Shown here: positions 58,527-64,000 of the stretch, one piece after another
Position numbering within the stretch: position 1 is the first letter of the stretch
Layout: the number at the start of each line of letters is the position of its first letter
Assembly: GCA_026874595.1 (NCBI GenBank)
Contig: CM049307.1
Location: forward strand, 52,761,370-52,825,369
Length of the DNA stretch: 64,000 nucleotides
DNA from: Sipunculus nudus
Lineage: Eukaryota > Annelida > Sipuncula > Golfingiida > Sipunculidae
Direction of reading: 5' to 3'
Notes under the pieces: generated by a model
The model's input: only the letters and a program-made list of their open reading frames with translations
Database searches by the model: none
Told to the model about the DNA's origin: nothing
Program-made: the position numbers and the translations under genes

Positions 58527-60555
58527 CCTGACAGGCTGCTTTCAGGTGCTGTCCATATGGCCTTTTATCGGTCTCCTTTCAACTTTTTTAGTACACTTAA
58601 ATATAAACCTGACACCAAGTATGGGATCACATGGTGACCTGAAACAAAAGAACCAGATATTTAAAATTATAATGATTTTTTATAACACAACATTCATAGC
58701 AAATAATGAGTTGAGTCATTGACATCTACACATTTTGCTCTGAACTTTTGATGATGAAAACCTGAAAATGCATTCATATCAATTTACAAATATAACTAGT
58801 ACAACAGTCAAGGGAATTAACAGTTTTTTTTCTGGAGAAAATAGTGTACAGTTTTCCAGAACATTGGTGAGCCACTATATTTGTAAAATTTGCATGTCTA
58901 CACTACAAAACATCTTTTCATGGTCATTTTGGTGCAGGGATGTTTTCAGCCAAGTTCTACAGAATTTGTTAGAAAAAATGTTTAATATTATCTCTACAGC
59001 TCTCGATAAAACAACTTTTCTAGAATAATCAGGGTTTCAAGGTCAAGGTTTATACAGTTTTTTTCTGACCATTGTTGGATTCACAACTGTACAAGTTAGT
59101 AGGAAACAACTTCCTGGATGAATTTTTAAGCTTTGCAGCAAGTATCTGGAGATGATTGTATTTCTATAGCAGTTACCTTGAGCTATGTCATTTGGCTGGT
59201 TCAAAACAAGTGGCATTTATACTGAACTAATTTTGTCATGAATCAGTGAATAAAAAATAATGTACATATGTTAAAAGTGACCCACTTTGCTGGAATCTTT
59301 TTTATTTCAAGTTTGTCCAAGTTCCAATATAAGAATAAATTGAAAATTCAACATGATTCATTTGATGGCCATATGATAAAACATATTTTGTAATCAACAA
59401 CACATGCAAAGGAAGAAAATGATATGATCAATGAGATTCAATAATATAACAAGTGATAATTCTGAAATTTCATTATCTGTCATTTGAAGACATCATGAAC
59501 TGTCAAAATTTACCCCTCTATGTCACAAAAATATATTACATCTCAATATTTCATTACCAGCTCAGCTTTAAGTGAATAATTAAGGTCTGTTTAGCATAAA
59601 GTCATGATTATGATATATGTGTCACCTGACATGGACGGGTCACACCACAAACACAAATAGAGGGCATGTCCCCATTGTTTACATCCATTATTTACATAGC
59701 TGCAGTGTATCATATTACTGCAGTGTGTGGGATGACACAAAAATATAGAAGACGCAAATCCCAGTCTCTCATCAACACGGATGGTGGCTTTCTTTTTACA
59801 TACCGTTCTAGACTGAAGACGTGATAAACAAATCAAATGACCCGCCATGGACGATCGCGGAAAGGCTGGGAAATTTGAAAGTGCTCAACACGTTCACTTT
59901 CTCATGAAACCACACTTTTACCACTCAAAACAATGCAAAGATTTCTCGATCTTAGTTCTGCCTACAATATTTTAGTTATGCACGTGTGATGGGCGCACAT
60001 CTGCTGAGATAGACATGTACCTACTGTATATGGGTAATTTTCGATCGCACCAAAACCTCGGACGTGGACTCGTCTTTCTTGGCCAAAATCCAAGTGAAGA
60101 TCTACATTAATTTTAGCGGCTAATCGGCAAGGAAACATGATTTGCACCCGGTTCATTGTTAATCAGAACCTACCTTCTCTATTCCTACTGAATTTGGTGC
60201 TTTATTGGGATTTCTCAGTGTCATAATTGATACTGAAGCTACAAGGAATTTGTTCAAAATCACGCGCCCACCATGGCCATCCCATAATGTCAAGCACCGA
60301 GGACAACAGTTCCGCGAAGCAAAATTGTGCACTTGGCGCGAAGGTTGAAATGCCATTGGATGTTATTTTTATGCATTAAATAAGGAAATATGCTTCAAAG
60401 CTACAGTATTTTACTAAGAAAATCAAATATTTATCAAAGATGTTTTATTCTAAACATTATGGACTTGTTAACTGATGTTTATAATATTTTATAATTATTT
60501 ATTTACTCGCCAATCACCAGCCCACATGAGGCGATACCGGGTGTGGAGTGACAAC
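58527..60555. promoter_or_regulatory. Bidirectional LIN54-COPS4 upstream region
   Basis: The two start codons are 2.03 kb apart in opposite directions, so promoters and any LIN54 5' noncoding exon lie here. Close to the COPS4 side are a dyad E2F-like site, a TTGAA, an inverted CCAAT and a CCAAT (see the next entry). The part nearest LIN54 exon 1 (58530-59500) is AT-rich and probably intronic. Confidence 0.55.
60333..60359. promoter_or_regulatory. E2F-like dyad, CHR-like TTGAA and inverted CCAAT box
   Basis: TTGGCGCGAA (60333-60342) fits the E2F consensus TTSSCGC on both strands. GTTGAA at 60344-60349 differs from the CHR consensus TTTGAA by one base. ATTGG (60355-60359) is an inverted CCAAT box. 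A further CCAAT lies at 60510-60514, 42 bases before the COPS4 start. Motif spacing is compact, but short motifs can arise by chance. Confidence 0.5.
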
Positions 60556-63514
60556 ATGGCGGCCATCAGACAACAACTTTCTGTGCTGTCAAGTGGAGGA
60601 GGCTCACATAAGGACCGTACAGAAAAGTGTGTGTCGTGTGAAGTGTCAATTATATGTTCATATGTGCTGCACACTTAGCATATACTACCCAGACGTAAAA
60701 TAATGAATAACCCTTTATTTATCTGTTTGTAGGAAACTATAATACATAAACTTCTTGAAACATGGTCAGTGACCAGGTGACACTTGACTTGGTCTTTAGT
60801 GTGACACTGTCAGTCATGACTCCTGTTTATATTTAGATAAATGTCATTTTAATTAGAATAGTCCTCAATTTATGTTTGATCATGCCAGTTTTTGAGCTGA
60901 CATTGTGACTTAATGACACAAATGTAGTGTCATTGTAATTGTAATTTAAAGTCTTATGACATGTTTATAAAAAGTATCATTCATCAGGTATAAGAATTTT
61001 TAGGAAACAGATCACTATTTTAAAAATTTAAGAATATTTTACATGCTGTGGAGCGATTGTAGAATGGATGCTGTATTTTACAGGTGCATTTTGGTCACTA
61101 ATATCACTGAAGGTGGCAGCTTGATATACCTTTCTATTATTTTTAACTTACAATCACACTTTTTACATATTTTTTTTTTCATAGAACAAAGTTTGAAGTG
61201 AAATCAGACATTTTTGGTACATGAAATATCAAGCAATACAATATATACTATGGGCTTGATCCATCCTGAAATCTGCAGCTAGGATCAGTATTCCACAACA
61301 CAAAAGACTGAGCTTCAAGCAGTAAACTGGGTCTTGCTGTACAGTATTGTAATGATAAATAAATGGAGTAACAAATGGAGTGTAACTAGGGCAAATACAT
61401 AATCATATATAAGATATTATTATTATTATAAGATCTATTTTTATAGATTTGTTCATGATAATGGCTATTGTCCCAGTGGCACTTTATACACCTTATACAA
61501 GTTTATTTTTTCTGAAAATAGATAGGGCCTAATTGTTTTATGTCCATAACCAGATCAGAACTTTGTATCCCTCAACCTCTGAAATATGTATTTTAAGTGT
61601 GGGCAAAATTCATTTTGGTAATTTCTCAAACCAAGAAGCTAGAATGCAATAATTTGTGACACCAAGGCAATATGGTTGCAAGTGTAGCACCATTTTTATA
61701 ATTTCATACCCATACAACAATAGATTAAGGTTATACATGTTCTAACATATAATTTATTACCTGTATCACTAAAGCAACAACAAAAATAAGCTTAATAGTG
61801 AGGCCTGAAAAAAATGCAGTTAAGTCATTCACCATATTGTACCATATAATTTAAATATGTGTTTTCAGTCTAATTTCCTTAGCAGCAGCTAAAGTAGCAT
61901 CTGAAAGAGCATTTATTTGCTATATGTTTATTAACCAGCTCATGGGGTTTGCAAAGGGTTGTGTGGGATACTGTCTGATGTGGCTTGTGTTTGTGCTATC
62001 CAGTTAAGCACTATGTAATTAGCATCTCTCCAAAGCTAACCACCACTGTGCCAGTGGTGATTAAAGCAGATCAGGGAACAATGCTCAAATCCTGACAATA
62101 GATAGGGGGAGGCTGGGCACTCCATAGGCCACCAGTCCACTGTTCAGTGATTGCTCAGAAGTTTAACCACAGAATGGTCATCCACAAGGGGTTATCTGTG
62201 TAATCTACTGATAAATGCACAAAAATACTGCAGACCTTAAATGATTTGCACTAATAAATATAAAACATGCTTCAAAGTACAACCTGGTGTATGACTGTGG
62301 ATAATTTCTTGTATAGTAAAAATACAGATATACAATTCTGCCAAGTGTTACGACTCATGACCATCTTTAAAGTTATTTAAGAGTTACCATGTCATATTTT
62401 ATTTATTTCATTAAAAATAGGATCTGTTTTGCTTGATATGATGGGTTTTCTCTTAAAATAAGAACTTTTGAAAAAAGGTCCTTTAAATTAAGTCAATTCC
62501 TCTATGCAGTATTACTTTTAACACAATTTCAGCAGTGGAATAGATCATGTCATTATTTGCAGTAACATCTGCTATGAGTCGAGCAGAATTTGACCTATCA
62601 TAAACCAGAGATATCATGAAAACACAAAATTGCTAAATTAAAGTTATGGTAATCGTTAAATTAACAAGAAGGTGGCAGCAGCAGATCCCCTTTGGTTCCA
62701 TCAGTTGAGAAGTAGGGGAATTATATTTCCGTATTAAAAAGTGATTATATTTCTTTTTCAGCTGTGAAAAATTTGAAGTAGGGTTGGTATGTAGCCATAA
62801 CTTCTTGTCTCTTATTGTGATAAATTTTAATCTCTACAGATACAAGGCTGTGTTAGACAGTGTTCTGAAGACAGAGGGGCCGCAGTTGATTGAAGGACTG
62901 AAAGCATTACTTGAAGCATGTAAGCTGTTTTGAATTATTATTGTTATGTATTAATTATGTATAAATGTGTTTTTGACACCATAGCAGCTTATTAAAAAAA
63001 GTAGATTTCCTGATTGTACCATGTGTAGAAAATCCTGGTATCAGGACATTTATAAAACAGTCCTTATCAGATGGGTTATGATTGGGTGGTGCCTTTATGG
63101 TGGCCCTTCAAATCAGTGCCTGCCAGTCTTGATGGAATCCGTTTGATTGTAATGAAACAATATTTATTTCTAAATAAGTACCCTTATCTTTGAAATATGA
63201 TTATTTAGCTTGTTATCTGACATTAGTTTAAATTATCATTAAACAACATGTATCATGTATATACCAGAGTGATTGTTTAACTTGTTAAACCATGAAGTAT
63301 TGTGTACTCATGATAGAGTTTAAAATTTTCAGTATTAATTGATCTGTGTCTTGTGATTTCAGTGGTGAACGAAAATGTTAGCCTGGTGATCTCCCGTCAG
63401 ATCCTGTCAGAGTTTTGTGGCCAGCTGAACAAACTGACAGATGAGACTGCCAAAGAGGTCTGTCATTTTGCCCTAGAAAAGATCCAGCCAAGGGTTATCT
63501 CATTTGAAGAACAG
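60556..63514 (+). CDS. COPS4: COP9 signalosome subunit 4 (COPS4/CSN4), exons 1-3 of a gene running off the right edge
   Basis: Exons 60556-60626, 62840-62919 and 63363-63514 are in phase and encode the first 101 residues. Exon 1 begins [20 protein letters not shown], with SGSHKD as in human. Exon 2 gives [20 protein letters not shown] then KALLEA. Exon 3 gives [18 protein letters not shown] and [13 protein letters not shown], nearly identical to vertebrate CSN4. COPS4 is a PCI-domain subunit of the COP9 signalosome, which removes NEDD8 from cullin-RING ligases. About 300 residues, including the PCI domain, lie beyond the window. Donors are gtgtgt, gtaagc and gtaacc. The start ATG sits in a YY1-like ATGGCGGCC context common in housekeeping promoters. 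Confidence 0.94.
60627..62839. other. COPS4: COPS4 intron 1
   Basis: AT-rich intron with no gene or bounded repeat recognised. The segment 62030-62220 has irregular short inverted words but no clear ends. Confidence 0.55.
62840..62919 (+). CDS. COPS4: COPS4 coding exon 2
   Basis: Acceptor ctacag at 62839, donor gtaagc at 62920. It starts by completing a split lysine codon and ends one base into the codon corresponding to human Met in EAMVNENVS (Leu here). Confidence 0.9.
63363..63514 (+). CDS. COPS4: COPS4 coding exon 3
   Basis: Acceptor tttcag at 63362, donor gtaacc at 63515. The most conserved part visible, ending exactly at the glutamine of SFEEQ. Confidence 0.93.
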
Positions 63515-64000
63515 GTAACCCTCTTGAATATAACAAAACTACACTCATATTGAATTCCTAGCAGATTAATCATTCATGCCTCTTCACACTCACTGAAACA
63601 CAGGGCTTTCACTGCAGCTTTCCATCTGAAGCATTCCTTGGATGTCTGTTTGCTGCAGGTCCAGGAAATGCTTATTGTTTCCAGCTGAGTGTCCATACAC
63701 ACATTCATATTTTTGCTTGTTTCCCTCACTTTATTCTTTAGGATTCCATTCCAGTGATATTGGTCTGCGTTTTGCACAGGGTCACTGTGTGCCTTACCCA
63801 TCACCATTTGCATTCTTTGATGATAGTCCATATTGGCTTTTGCTGTATTTTTGAGCTCAACTCTGGCCATCAGATATGAAGGATGTGAACTTCATAGCAT
63901 TCCGAAATAACTGAATGGTTCAGACATCCTGACTATGGTAGATACTAGGCATTTCTCGGTCTTATGGGTTTCATCGCTTGACTGATGGGGATAACAAAGT
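63515..64000. other. COPS4: Start of COPS4 intron 3, up to the window edge
   Basis: No exon is seen. The next coding exon is expected further right. Confidence 0.5.

Overview
The window is animal nuclear DNA, most likely from a mollusc and probably a bivalve. The genes are split into short exons with GT-AG introns (one is GC-AG). Exon sequences match bilaterian families, and most of the intronic and intergenic space is repeats. The repeats include long noncoding elements with hairpin ends and internal ~180-300 bp tandem units, MITEs, SINE-like tracts, a LINE relic, and G/C homopolymers of up to about 30 bases. The phylum call rests on repeat style and gene content; no species is claimed.

Four protein-coding genes can be supported. 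(1) CRYM (ketimine reductase / mu-crystallin), minus strand: exons 1-2 at 5211-5374 and 469-613, with the rest beyond the left edge. (2) A canopy CNPY3/CNPY4 homologue, plus strand: seven exons from 7023 to 21516, 265 aa, with signal peptide, six spaced cysteines and a C-terminal KDEL. (3) LIN54, minus strand: ten coding exons from 58526 down to 32446, 681 aa, with two complete nine-cysteine CXC domains. (4) COPS4 (COP9 signalosome subunit 4), plus strand: exons 1-3 from 60556 to 63514, with the rest beyond the right edge. All exon phases agree across every junction.

Layout: CRYM and CNPY are divergent over a 1.6 kb shared upstream region. CNPY and LIN54 converge on a ~10.9 kb gene-free stretch holding 3'UTRs, two minisatellites and a MITE. 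LIN54 and COPS4 are head to head over ~2 kb, the same arrangement as in human. That promoter has a dyad E2F-like site, a CHR-like TTGAA and CCAAT boxes, which is notable because LIN54 is the CHR-binding subunit of DREAM/MuvB.

The most interesting pattern is in the repeats. At least four families with unrelated bodies share one end grammar. The 5' end is a terminal hairpin followed by a TAT(A/N)G-like motif. The 3' end is an inverted copy of the 5' tip, then a second hairpin, then CTAG (or CTTG), and the whole sits between T residues. This fits non-autonomous Helentron/Helitron-like elements. One is inserted inside another, and one carries a 288-bp tandem array in which each unit has three adjacent nuclear-receptor half-sites. 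An hAT MITE with a perfect 8-bp target duplication and a Harbinger-like MITE with TTA duplications are also defined to the base.
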